Part shown: positions 10,116 to 21,277 of the stretch, piece after piece
Position numbering within the stretch: the stretch's first letter is position 1
Layout of the letters: each line of letters opens with the position of its first letter
Assembly: GCF_000002235.5 (NCBI RefSeq)
Contig: NW_022145599.1
Span: 24,822,879 to 24,886,878, forward strand
Reading direction: 5' to 3'
Source: Strongylocentrotus purpuratus
Taxonomy: Eukaryota > Echinodermata > Echinoidea > Camarodonta > Strongylocentrotidae
DNA: 64,000 nt
Program-made: the position numbers and the translations under genes
Notes under the pieces: generated by a model
Told to the model about the DNA's origin: nothing
What the model saw: only the letters and a program-made list of their open reading frames with translations
Databases searched by the model: none

Positions 10116-10949
10116 GCCCAACATGGAAATCATATTATTTGATTCGGCAAATAAATCATAGTGGGTTAACTGGATAAACTTTTAGTTTTGTAAATCATCA
10201 CAGAAGCTGATACAATGTATATAACTCCTTTACTGAACAACATTTGTTCATTATGTATGACAAAACTAGATATCTCATTTGACTGATTTGGCTGAATGAT
10301 TAATCGTTAACATGGAATCGAGATCAAGTATTAGTTTTCAATCTAAAATATCTGGCATTCTATCCCATATTCAGGACCTATGCATTACAAAACTCTTCAA
10401 CAAATTTGCCTAATGTTTGAAACCTAAAATGTAATGTTGGAATATAATTCAAAGGGAAGATTTTGAATTGGGGTAGATAGTATTTGGCAATTTATTTTTT
10501 TAGTAATGGAAACACTGACGTACTGATGTCTGTCATTTGATAATTTTCCATTTATCCCGGATGAAGTAATGATTTCACAACGAATTGAAACACAGAAAAG
10601 TATGCTTGCTATGGCTTTATTATCAGTGTAAATGCTAGCCTATATTATTGATACTTTCTATAGAACGAGTGAAACTTTCTCTGTGTAATCTTTGTAGTTT
10701 TGTCATGAGCACATCTTGAGCAATTCAGAGTTAAATTTCGAATCTACCGTTCTAAACTTGTATCCCTGAGCTGTGCAGCTGTATGATGTAGAGTATTTTT
10801 TGATCAATTGTATTGAAGTAGTAAAAAGGTGGCCTTTGTCCTTCTTTTTCATTCATGTAGTTATTCCAGAGAATTATTTATCTGATAAAGTGTGACGTAA
10901 ATATTACCCCCTTTAGAGGAAGATAAATGAAATGAAAGAACCCACTATT
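10116..10949. other. 3' flank of IgSF3
   Basis: Non-coding. Segment 10655-10930 matches the IgSF2 flank at 3025-3290. The rest shows nothing recognisable. Confidence 0.5.
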
Positions 10950-11624
10950 TGATTTATTTATCTTCTTCCCAAAGGCAGGGTCTTGTTACATTGTTATTCA
11001 AGAAGGGGATAGGGGTTGTTTAGACAATTGGAGACCTATTTAATTATCAAATAATGATTATAAATTGCGGCAAGAGTACTGTCTAAAAGACTTTAACGTG
11101 TTTTATCAAGTATCATTTCAACTGATCAAAGAGGTTTCATAAAGAAAAGATCCGCAGCAGAAAACATACGATTAGTACAAGATGTGATCGACTTTTTAAA
11201 GACATCCAATGGTTCTGGGATTATTATTCTTTTGGGATTTAAAAAAAGCATTCGACAATGTATCCCACTTTTTCCTATTAAATGTACTGCGTAAACTCAA
11301 TTTAAAGAGTCTTTTATCACCAGGATAAAGACCTTTTATACTGACGCCATTGGTCGTGTGATAAATTATGAATGGATTTCAAACAAGTTGATCACTGACA
11401 GAGGAGTTCGCCAGGGTTGCCAATTTTCGGCATTACTTTCTAACATAGGAGTGGAGATATTGCCATGCAAAATAAGATAAAATAAGATCATTAAAGGGAT
11501 TGATATACTCAGTGTTGATTTAGGTATGGACAGGCGCGTACGCAGGATTTTTTCAAGGGGGGGGTTTTAACATTTATAAATCGGTCCGAAAATTTCGCAA
11601 CGACTCAGCCAGCCGCTGAATAAG

Positions 11625-11672
<48 letters not shown>

Positions 11673-11809
11673 AAGAGGACACTTTTTTTTTTTTTTTTTT
11701 GGTCTCGAAATTTGGAAATTTGACATTTTGCTCCGTTGGGGGGGGGGTAAGGTCACCTTTTTTAGGTCGGCCATGGGAATAATTTTTTTTTTTTTTTTTT
11801 TTTTTTAAT

Positions 11810-11856
<47 letters not shown>

Positions 11857-11861
11857 AAAAA

Positions 11862-11892
<31 letters not shown>

Positions 11893-13930
11893 TTAGGTTT
11901 TTTTTAGGGGGGTTTACACACAAAAAATTCCAAAGGGGGGGGGTTTAACCCCCCAAACCCCCCCCCCCCTGCGTACGCGCCTGGGTATGGATAGTTTAAA
12001 CATTTTCCAATTTGCAGATGACACGACGTACATTATTTGTGGAATCTCTCAATGATATACAATATATTAGGAATGAAATTAACGATTTAGGAGACTATGC
12101 AGGTCCAAAAATAGATTGGAATAAGACAGAAGTTATGAAACTGAATAATGTAGATAATTTTGTTGATGATAATGCCATTATATATACTGATCAACCTGTT
12201 AAATATCTAGGAGTATATGTAGGCGAAAATAAGAAATTGTTACAAGATGTAAACCGGAACATAAAAATACATAAAATTCGAAATATTTGAATATGTGGAA
12301 AAAGAGAGATGGTAGAATAATTGCTTTGAAAATGTTAGCGGCGTCACACATTGTATATACCGCAACTGTTGTACCAGTACCAAAACATATTTTACAGATA
12401 TTGAATAGACTAATATTTGTTTCTTATGGAATTCCCCAAAATTTAAAGTAATGTAATTATAAGTGATATTGAAAATGGTGGATTGAATATGATTGATATT
12501 GCTAGTAAAATATCTTCAATTCGTCTGGCATGGATATCTCGTTTTTTAATGATAATGGCTCTAATTGGAAAAATATTTAGATACTGGCCTAACAAAATAG
12601 GGGGTTTGCCACTTGCTTACATTTCAATTGTAACATAAAATATATGAATGTATTATGCTCTTAACATATTTTGCGAAAATGTAATGTAGATCTTTTTATT
12701 TCTTGGTCAGAACTATTTTCATTTATATGTTTAAAGTAAGAAATATTCAAAATAAAATTATTTGGAAAATAGTAACATTACCTTTCATAAAAAATATTGG
12801 TTTATCGAGAATAGCAAGATGCCGGTTTATTGAAAATTCATAATTTGATTACAAATATTATTTTGAATGACTCTACATTGATGAATAAAAAATTGAAAGC
12901 ACAACAGCTCTTATTTGATTTTAAATATACAAAATTAAAGAAAGCATTTCCGCAGTGTTGGTTAGATAGATTAAGCTATGTTAATGATTTTGAACACGAA
13001 TGTGATATTTCGAATCTTATAGAAATAGAAACAGGGGATAAAGTGAATGATTTTGTTAGGAAAGTGAAAGATTACTATCGTTTGTTAATACGTTAAAAGT
13101 CTAGTGAACCAAATGTCATTTATTTTTGGAATTTCTTTTTAGATTTGGATAATGACTTTGTTTGAAAAGATTTATTTTCATATAAAGGCCCACTGCACTA
13201 CTTGTAGCTACTTGCGCCCTCTATATAACAAACAATGCTTAATCGGTGACCATTGGTCCCCCATGATCCTCTTTTTCTTATGTTAACTGAGAGCTGAGTT
13301 GATGAGATAACCACCTGTCCAATGACCTTGTAGGGCGGTCTAATCCCTCCTGTAAACTATGGCAGATAAGCTTTAAGTTAAAGCAAATTCGTAATAATAA
13401 AGTTAAGCAATCTAATTTCAAGATGATTCATATGTTTATTGCCTCAAAAGAAAACTGATATAAATGGCAAATTGTGAATAATAATTTATGCTACTCTTGT
13501 GGACAAGTTGAATCAACTTCTTTTCTTTATGTTATATTGCAAGGATGTAACTTTGTTTCGGAAAAAAATATTTAATTTGATATTTAACCTATTAAAAAAA
13601 AATGTATAAACCAACCAAAAGATATTAGTTGTTGGTAAGGACATTGAAAACAAGAAATATTCTCTCCTGAACATTATTTTTAATTATGCGCAATATGCAA
13701 TGTATAAATGTTACGTTAACAAGATTGCTAATGCTTCTGTTTATTACCCACATACTTTGTTTTTTTATTTCAAGTCGTTGCTAAGATTATTTTAAAGATA
13801 ATTTTTTATGTGTCAGCAAAGAAAATAATATACTTTAATTTGTTATGTTTCAATCAATCATTGAGTAATCAATGTAAATATGTATTGAAAGTATGGACAA
13901 AAAAATAACCTCGCTTGAGGATAAGAGGAA
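10950..13930 (+). pseudogene. Dead LINE (L1/Tx1-like reverse transcriptase)
   Basis: Fragments in changing frames give the reverse-transcriptase order. About 11000-11300 carries NWRPI, then a SAAENIRLVQDVIDFLK block (11158-11205) and KKAFDNVSHFFLL (about 11246-11280). After a nested element, 12010-12300 has FADDTTYII in a neighbouring frame, then IDWNKTEVMKL and VKYLGVYVG. Then 12295-12600 has WKKRDGRIIALKMLAASHIVYTA, and 12830-13096 is a last open piece. The order RT palm, IDWNK, YLGV, WKKR...LA is that of L1-like ORF2 proteins. Many frameshifts and stops show it is old. It separates the IgSF3 3' flank from its minisatellite, and the paralogous IgSF6 region has no such insertion. Confidence 0.8.
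11531..11983. mobile_element. hAT-like non-autonomous element nested in the LINE
   Basis: Perfect 16-base terminal inverted repeats CAGGCGCGTACGCAGG (11531-11546 and 11968-11983) are flanked by an exact 8-base target duplication GGTATGGA (11523-11530 and 11984-11991). Eight-base duplications and CAGG-type ends are hallmarks of hAT. The 453-base interior is largely homopolymer: about 49 G at 11624, T runs near 11682 and 11785, about 40 A at 11815 and about 29 G at 11863. It has no coding capacity; the proline-rich reverse-strand frame is a G-run artefact. Confidence 0.9.
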
Positions 13931-13984
13931 AAAAATGTTTAATTTTTCTATAATCTTATGAAACAAGTTACTCTAGATGAAAGA

Positions 13985-14225
13985 CGAGAACACAGCAATA
14001 AGTCAGGGTTGTAGATACACGTTTTGTTGTCCACAGACACTTGGATACCGAGTTACACGAACTTCAATGTTTTTGAATTACTATTATACTCTTTTATGAT
14101 GTCTTCCATTCAATGAATCAGGATTATAAACACAAGTTTTTAATGTAACAAAACACTTGGAAACTGAGTAACATGTACTTCAATGTTTTTTAATTACTAC
14201 TGTGCTCTTTTATGATGGCTGAATG
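13985..14225. repeat. 117-bp-type minisatellite, about 2 units
   Basis: Two diverged units (TCAGGGTTGTAGATACACG and the next at about 14117) of the repeat found after every IgSF copy. It is the shortest array in the window. Confidence 0.8.
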
Positions 14226-14398
14226 AATATGAATACAATGAGTTACGAAATGGAGTACTAGATGGAAATTTTCTATTATTGTAAATAATGTCGTTTTGTA
14301 TGTTTGTTTGTGTTTTCTCACAGATTCCAAATAGGAAAAAAAACCACAGTGATTAGCTTACCATAAGTTTGAAATTGGTACTCAACTGGACAAAATGA

Positions 14399-14527
14399 AT
14401 GAAAGAAAACGATCTGACATCAGTGATTATTCATTCCATGTTTGTGTTTATTGTAGTCATGCTGCTGTTATTTATTTTCCTCTCCATATATAAATGGAAT
14501 CACATACACCATGAATCACTAAAATGA
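14399..14527 (+). pseudogene. Orphan IgSF membrane-tail segment, copy A
   Basis: A 42-codon frame starts MKENDLTS and consists almost wholly of a hydrophobic membrane segment (residues 14-31), then KWNHIHHESLK and stop. The DNA aligns with the IgSF3 membrane region (about 9922-10020, GAAAGAAAACTATCGCACTC against GAAAGAAAACGATCTGACAT). An in-frame TGA lies just upstream. An acceptor-like TTTTCTCACAG ends at about 14324. It could be a leftover terminal exon, or an alternative one; with no spliced evidence I call it a relic. Confidence 0.55.
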
Positions 14528-15849
14528 GTTGCTATGCTTCTTTATGTCTCATTTCATACCATACTGAAAATGTAATAGAGAAAAGCAACCTTTGCTGTAA
14601 ATGTCCTTTGCACAAACCATTTGGGAAGATGTGTGTAAGTGTTAAACAGTGTACATGTACATTTATTTGCAATATGTTCATAAAGTTGCAGGTCATTAAA
14701 ACCAGTACTATGTTTTGGATAGATGAACTCATGAATTATATCTGTCTACTTGAATGTTTGCCGTATATGCCTCATGTTTATTACATTTTTTATTAATTTT
14801 CATGCTGTTTTGGCCATTTGGTCATCTACTTTTCTCAATCCTTGCAGTCAGTAAAATAGGGACTAACCAAACCCATGTCTCATCATCTCAAAGTAAGAAA
14901 TACAAATACAAATAGTGAGAAAACAAAAACTGTTGCAACATTGTTGCCAAATATATTTTCTCATCTCTGGAATATAAAGTTAGATTGATACAAATTTCTT
15001 GTTATAACCACCCTACTTTTATCATAATTCTTAACTGTAACTCTCCTGACTTCAGCATACTGTTTGAAACACCTGTTTGACTGTTTATTTTGATTCTATT
15101 AATGATGACAGTAATGGTGAAATCTGTATGACTCAAGAGTCTCATATCTATGTCAAAGTTTCCCCAGTCACTTTTTTAAAAACCGAACTATGCAAATATA
15201 TTTTACGCTTCCTGTATTTCCTTCCCATTTTAATGTAAATGTATCATACTATATCGCAATGCATTTTAGCATAGAGCTACTCATACAAGTACAAAATAGA
15301 ATTTGTAAGGTTTCATGAATTTCGCTTTCCTAAATAAAATGATTGTACATGATTGCATTATGATTAAGAGTAGGAAAGATGTTTAATAATGAGAAAATGC
15401 CAAAAAATGTCAGATTGTGTTCACCTTTTGCACCGGATTGCAAGTCCTGTTGAATTAAATACAGAATAACTGAGTACAAAATTATCTCCTAGTGCTTTTT
15501 TGATGAAAATTTCTTTGTAAAAAGTTGGTAGATGGACTGGTTGATTTGAGAGTTTGCTGTGTGACTGTGTCTGTGTGTGTGAGTGACAATTTTTAAAAGC
15601 AGAAGGTGGAACATCCATATTCTTGGATGAGATACTTGTTAGAACCTGATACCAAGGTAATTTTTTGGCCCCAGTGTTCTTGTTGCAACAAGTTTCTACT
15701 GTAGTCTGTTTGGCAAATATGAATTGTTTGCGACACTGGGGCAAGTTGGCAGTAACACCCCGTATGTTGGGAAGAACACCAAGTTTGCCTTTTGAGGAAG
15801 AGTCAAACCCGTTTCAATGTCTCTTTGATTAAAAGCAGAACAATCACAA

Positions 15850-15886
<37 letters not shown>

Positions 15887-16271
15887 AGGAGAGGGGGTGG
15901 GGGGAGTAAGAGAGAGATAGAGAGATAAAGATTTTTTGTTGTTATTTCAAACATTCTACTTAAAGGGCATCCAATTGACAACGTGGTCAAGTCTGTGAGG
16001 TCATTGATTCATTTCCACTACTTGATTTGGTAATGAGATGTTACAAATTACCATCTCTATCTTAATTATTTTTAGGGTAATGTGTCATTGCAGGTTTATG
16101 CACCAATAAAACTGAAACAGGATTCTTATGAAAATTGTATTTGAAGTTATGACACCACAGCTACATGAAAAATTGGCATGTATTGGCTGATTCCGAATCA
16201 AAGTTAGATTTTTTTCTTTCTTAATTCTTTCTTTTTAAGTCCTCCTGTTCCTATCTGTTCGTTCTACTATG
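14528..16271. repeat. Spacer block shared by the three tepsin duplicons (A)
   Basis: Homologous to 30921-32430 and 55720-57240. It holds no convincing gene. A GA run sits at 15853-15882. The site 16094-16099 (CAGGTTTATGC) is the empty target of the MITE present at 32431 and 57243. Reverse-strand frames near 15421-15744 are partly shared with B but shift frame between copies. Confidence 0.7.
15853..15890. repeat. (GA)n microsatellite
   Basis: A GA-dinucleotide run. Shorter counterparts are at about 32244-32262 and 57056-57074. Confidence 0.9.
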
Positions 16272-16904
16272 ATATCCCCTTTACATACACAGATTTTTCT
16301 TACGAGTCCTTACAGATCGCACAAAAATCACTGATTTTTCACAAATCCTTATGATTTGGCCACTTTTACGACTGATAAGACGGAGTTGCTACGAGTTATT
16401 ACAAGCTATTTATGATTGATTACGGATTATTACGATGTATTTACAGCAAAATTCCACGATTTCGTTACGAGTTGTCACGGATGACTACAAGCAACTTACG
16501 GGCATCTTGTGACCCGTTTACGTGTTGTTACAAATACTTACGAGTTAGTTACAAGTATTTGTGAGTCCTTACGATATTGCAGCTTCTATACCTTTCCCCA
16601 AATCGTAAACAATACGTATGAATACGGAGTGTAAACGTATTTATCTATAAAGTACTTGTAACTACACATAAAATGCCTGTGATAACCTGTAACAATCCGT
16701 TAGGCCATCGTAACACGACCCAAAGGAAATCGTAAACAACACATAAGCACTTGTAATAATCCGTAAATAATCCGTAAACAAATCGTAAACTAACCGTAAC
16801 AAATCGTTAAACATTTTACGAGTCATTTACGGATGCTTACGATTGACTACGAGTTGGCGATTCGTAAAGACTCGTAAGAAAATTCACGTATGTGAAGGGG
16901 GTAT
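16272..16904. mobile_element. TTACGA-rich MITE, copy A2
   Basis: Long imperfect inverted ends of ATACCCCCTTCACATACAC type run into TTTCTTACGAGTCC. The 633-base body is packed with words such as TTACGAGTTA and, in its right half, the complement TCGTAA. Homologous elements occupy the same site in B (33981-34565) and C (58259-58835), so it inserted before the duplications. The flanks fit a TA or TWA target. It encodes nothing. Confidence 0.85.
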
Positions 16905-18501
16905 TAGTCGGCTCATAAGAAATCAATAAAAAGAGACTTGACTTAACATTGAATACAGTAACAATAAATACACACAGACATACAAAAATCAAAGCTAACA
17001 ATAAAAGAAAAATAATGTTGGATTTACTTTATTGCACTTGTTAAAAGGCAATCATGCTTTTATAGAGATATTTACTATTGTGGAAAAGCGTGAACCCTTG
17101 TGACCAAGAACCCCCCCCCCCACCAAACAAACATTGCAGACAAACAGACATTTGGAAAGACAAATAATAAATGAGATGCTTGAAAGAGATGAATGGAAAT
17201 ACAACTAGGCCTACCTGATTAACAATAACAATGGTTTCTCATAAAGCTTTTTTGGGTCACAACGTAAATGTAACCGACCAAAGTGCTAACAGTATTTTTA
17301 CCCTCATTTTTTAACGGGTGTGAACATGCTTAACACTAACCTAAAGGGAAAGTCTACCCTGTTATTAAGTTGGTTTTAATAAAAGCAGAAAAATGAGAGA
17401 AATAGGTCAGTAAAAGCTTGAGCCAAAACTGATTAAGAATTAGAATGTTATGAATTTTGAAGGTGTGATCAATCAAATAAAAATTGGCAACTCTGTGACA
17501 AATCTTTGCGAGCTCCCCTCCCATTTTCCCAGTACTAAAACACTTTAAAAATGTCTAGTTTCCCTCATGAAAATTTTAAATCAGGCATTAACCCTAAATA
17601 AAATTATCTCACATACATGTTTATACATCCCCTATATGAGAAAATTCATTCTGTCACCAATATCTAAGGAAATTAAGTTAATAAAATTTTCTGTATAGAG
17701 AAAATTGGAGAGAAGCTCGCAAAATGTGCAACTGATAACAAATTCAAAATTCATAACTTTCCTATTTTAATTGAATTTTGCTCAAACTTCCACTAATTTG
17801 CCTCTCTCATTTTTCTGCTCTTATCAAAACCAAAAAAAAAATATCAGGGTGAACTTCCCCTTTTAAACTAAACGGGATGAGGGAGGCAGATTCCACCCCT
17901 ACCCCTTGCCATGATACGATTGAGGGTTTTTTTTTGCTGCAAGCTTTCATTACTTTATCACATAGAGTCTGGCACATTTTTTAATACCAGATTTTTCATA
18001 TCAGATTTACACAATTAAGATCCGAAAAGGTACTGCACCCCATATGTATTGTACACTCAGAAAGTTGATCACCAATCAGTAAATTGAATCTTGCCTGACA
18101 TGTCACCATAATGCATGAATTTCAATATCAGATTCTTCAGAATTTGCCATTCAAGGATGACCAGTTGGGAAACAAAAGCCTCAATGTCATTAACAAAAAT
18201 CACACTTGTGTCAAAGAAAAAAAGAGTGCTATGCATACCAATACCATGCAGTGCTCACCTCTTTACCCCGCCCTATATTATGTTGTGCTACTCACTCTCT
18301 GGCTGGAAAATTGTTTACATTTGGCGTCATTTTAAAGAGGAATAGACACAATTTCTAATGATAATAATCAAGTGATGATTAATTATGCCATGACGAGAGA
18401 GCTAAAAATTGATTCAACTTGAGTTTTCAAACTGTTTTTTAGGGGCTTATATTCTAAACTGATAGGAGGCCAATCACTACAGTTGTCTCTACATGTAAGG
18501 G
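16905..18501. repeat. Spacer block shared by the three duplicons (A)
   Basis: Homologous to 34566-35950 plus 38808-39020, and to 58836-60365. No gene is recognisable. The site at about 18277-18290 (CCCTATATTATGTTGTGC) is the empty target of the LINE inserted in copy B. Confidence 0.7.
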
Positions 18502-19988
18502 CAAGGGTGTCGATTGGTATCCGTGGTTGGGGGGATGATAGGTGCCAAAATATTTTCGGCAATGGATCAAAGCAATCAAGAGGTAGAAGCGTGTGGCAAG
18601 TTGCACCCCTCCCAAGCGCGTAGCCAGGATTTCATTTTAGGGGGCGGTAGTGAGCACGCGAAGCGCGGTCCTTAGGGGGTTGCGTGCAGGGAGGGGGGGG
18701 GGGGGTTCCCCCCCCCGCGAAGCGCGGAAGCTTTGACGTTTCACTAAATTATTAGAGAAAGAAGACGATTCGTTGGACCGTTCTCGACTCTTAATCCTTG
18801 TTTGAATCAAGTTCCTCTTCCTCCGCGCATAGCGCGGAAGCTCTGACGTTACATCAGATTGTTAAAGAAAGAAAACGATCGATGTACCATTCTCGACTCT
18901 TAATCCTTAATGTTTGAATCAAGTTCCCCTTCCCCTTCTGACGTTTCATTAGATTATTAAAGAAAGAAGACGATCCTATGTACCATTCTCGTCTCTTAAT
19001 CCTTCATGAATTCAGTTTTCAGCTTTGACGTTTCACTAAATTATAAGAGGAAGAAGACGATTCGTTGGACCGTTCTCGACTCTTAATCCTTGTTTGAATC
19101 AAGTTCCCCTTCCTCCGCGCGTAGTGCGGAAGCTCTGACGTTTCATCAGATTATTAAAGAAAGAAGACGATTCGATGTACCATTCTCGACTCTTAATCCT
19201 TAATATTTGAATCAAATTCCCCCTTCCCCGCGCGTAGCGCGGAAGCTCTGAAATTTCATTTTCGCCCATTCCTGCGCGAAGCGCGGAAGCATTCACATTA
19301 GTGAAAGAAGACGATTTGTTGTATCGTGTCCTTCATGAACTCAGTTTCCCCCCTACCGCGCGAAGCGCGGAAGCTTTAACGTTTCAATAAATTTTACTCT
19401 TAATCCTTGTCTGTATTCATTTTCGCCCATTCCGCGCTTAGCGCGGAAGCTTTCACGTTTCATTAAATTATTCGTAAAAGAAGACGCTTCGTTGTATCGT
19501 GTACTTTGACGTTTCATTTGATTATTACGCTTAATCCACGTCTGAATTCAGTTGCCCCCTAACAGCTTTGCCCTTTTCACTGAATTATTAGAGAAAGAAG
19601 ACGATTCGTTGTACTGTTCTCTATATTAATCCTTGTCTGAATTCAGTTTCCCCACTGAAAATAATTTGTGTTACAAATAAGTTGTGACATAATAATCTTT
19701 CTCCAAAAATGAAAAATCTTTTAGGAAATATCAGGAAATAAAATGAGTGAAAAAAACAAAAATAAAGATACAATGACGTGAATTTTAAAAAAGGGTGTAG
19801 TCATATTGCGAGTAATAACCATTAACTACTCTCATCGGGCTCTTATCCTTAAATCCTTAATTTTTCTCTTCATTTTTTTTTTATGGTGAATTATTGGGGG
19901 GATGATTGTACAGGCCACCCCCCCCCATCTGAAATATTGGGGGGGGGGATATATCCCCCCATCCCCCCCCCCGGGATCGACACCCATG
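18502..19988. mobile_element. Insertion with GC-palindrome tandem repeats, absent from copies B and C
   Basis: Copies B and C read through (GTAAGGGTATCCCA near 39021, GTACGGGTATCTCA near 60360), whereas A has 1487 extra bases ending in near-perfect inverted repeats CAAGGGTGTCGAT (18502-18514) and ATCGACACCCATG (19976-19988). No clear target duplication is seen. The interior, 18700-19650, holds roughly nine degenerate units of about 100 bases. Each has a GC-rich palindrome of CGCGCGAAGCGCGG type, then CTTTGACGTTTCA, AAAGAAAGAAGACGATTCG and CTCTTAATCCTT. It has no coding potential. The transposon class is not assigned. Confidence 0.75.
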
Positions 19989-20026
19989 GTATCCCATGCG
20001 AGGTTAATTTCCTCTTTAATTAGTCA

Positions 20027-20971
20027 TCAGGATTTGCTATTTTTCATTGCATCTTGGATGAAACTAAAGGCATCTCTACTTGCTCCTGCTTTCTGCTTCT
20101 TATCATCATTGTCCACAACAAATCCAAACCCCGTGGTTGGTTTTTTGGCAAGATTGATCGGTGTCGAGGTCATCCCACTCAGGGTGATCGACGATAGCTG
20201 AGGGTACATCTGGGAAATATGCTGTGCTGACATGACTGGCTGCTGTAAGGTCATGCTAGGATGGGGATGTTGTGAAGGCATATCAACCTGTGGCGTTGCT
20301 GTACCGAGCTGTGAGAGAACTTGGTTTGATGAAGCCTTTGGGTCAGAAGATGCTTCCTTGGGGGACACAGTGTTCCACAGGTCAGCGAACCCTGCCTCTC
20401 TGGACATTATAGGATCCATCCTACTGTGCTGAGATGCCTCTGGATCAACAGATTTCTGGTGTACTGGTGTTGCTGCAGGGTTTACATTGCTTAAGCTATA
20501 AGCAGCAGGTGCACTCATTACCTGTGTGAACTCTCCTTGTGTCCGATTATTTGTTACTGAACTTGGCTTAGTGTCAGAAAGGAGTAAGTTTGTTTCTGAC
20601 GAGTCTGACTTTGACATGAACTGGGTGTCTATTAGCAGATCAGCTACTGAATGTCCTTCTTTAGCTTCCTTGTGCCTACTGGCAGAACTCGAAGACATCC
20701 CTGTTGAGGTCTTCCCTCCAGGAGCTACTGGCGATCTGGTCGCTACGGTCATACCACTGAACAAAGATCCTCCAGATGATTTTGGTGCTCCGTCTGAGGA
20801 AGAAAAGGCATCTCTTGGCAGAACAGTTTTCAGTGGAGTTGTGTTAGCCAAGGATGCTGGTATTTCAGCCTCAGCAGCCTCTAATACTGACTGGGACATG
20901 AGCTGGCTCTCTGGCATCAGTGGCTGATCTAGACTGGTGTCAGCTTCAAGCCTCTCCAACTGACGTAAAAT
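20027..20971 (-). CDS. TEPSIN: Tepsin copy A, last exon (C-terminal region)
   Basis: Tepsin is the ENTH-domain accessory protein of the AP-4 adaptor at the trans-Golgi network. Minus-strand reading: CTTTCTTTTTTCAG is the acceptor, and the exon opens ILRQLERLEAD, continuing the helix of the previous exon. About 314 codons follow, mostly Ser/Pro-rich disorder. Two hallmarks fit the known AP-4-binding motifs of tepsin: GSLFSGMTV (LFSGMTV at 20744-20764), matching the beta4-ear motif LFxG[ML]x[LV], and near the C-terminus DAFSFIQD, resembling the epsilon-ear motif S[AV]F[SA]FLN. The frame is intact to TGA 20027-20029. Neighbouring exons lie at 22959-23093 and 23821-23884, with a LINE in the intron. 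No ENTH exons are seen upstream before the next IgSF unit, so this is probably a 5'-truncated duplicate. Confidence 0.75.
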   Translation of the reverse strand: MLRQLERLEADTSLDQPLMPESQLMSQSVLEAAEAEIPASLANTTPLKTVLPRDAFSSSDGAPKSSGGSLFSGMTVATRSPVAPGGKTSTGMSSSSASRHKEAKEGHSVADLLIDTQFMSKSDSSETNLLLSDTKPSSVTNNRTQGEFTQVMSAPAAYSLSNVNPAATPVHQKSVDPEASQHSRMDPIMSREAGFADLWNTVSPKEASSDPKASSNQVLSQLGTATPQVDMPSQHPHPSMTLQQPVMSAQHISQMYPQLSSITLSGMTSTPINLAKKPTTGFGFVVDNDDKKQKAGASRDAFSFIQDAMKNSKS

Positions 20972-21277
20972 CTGAAAAAAGAAAGAATTGAGACACGACT
21001 TTAATGAAAGAAAAAATACCCCATGAGCATTTCAATTTTCTAATTTCAAACTTCCTTAGGTGACGAGCAAAAGGCTTTTGAATTATAAAGTGAATCTTAC
21101 TAGACATTCATTTGTTCATCTCCATGGATATTTGAACCATCTGCATTTCTATCCTGTGCCTCACTTGTAAGTGTGCTCAGTGATTAAAGGAAACCTCACC
21201 CCAAACAATAAGTGTAGGTATGCTGAAAGCTGAGATTTATTGATTTATTCCTGCCTATTTGATGTAGAAAATTCCTT

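Noticed and set aside
11574..11774. Proline-rich 66-codon frame
   Set aside because: The prolines come from a G homopolymer inside a transposon.
15421..15744. 107-codon reverse-strand frame, with a 107-codon counterpart at 31808-32131
   Set aside because: The ends match between copies, but the middle differs by frame shifts, and copy C is broken. It resembles chance open sequence in a duplicated spacer more than a conserved exon.
20526..20927. 133-codon + strand frame, repeated at 39565-39966 and 60902-61303
   Set aside because: It is the antisense shadow of the tepsin last exon and is conserved only because that exon is.
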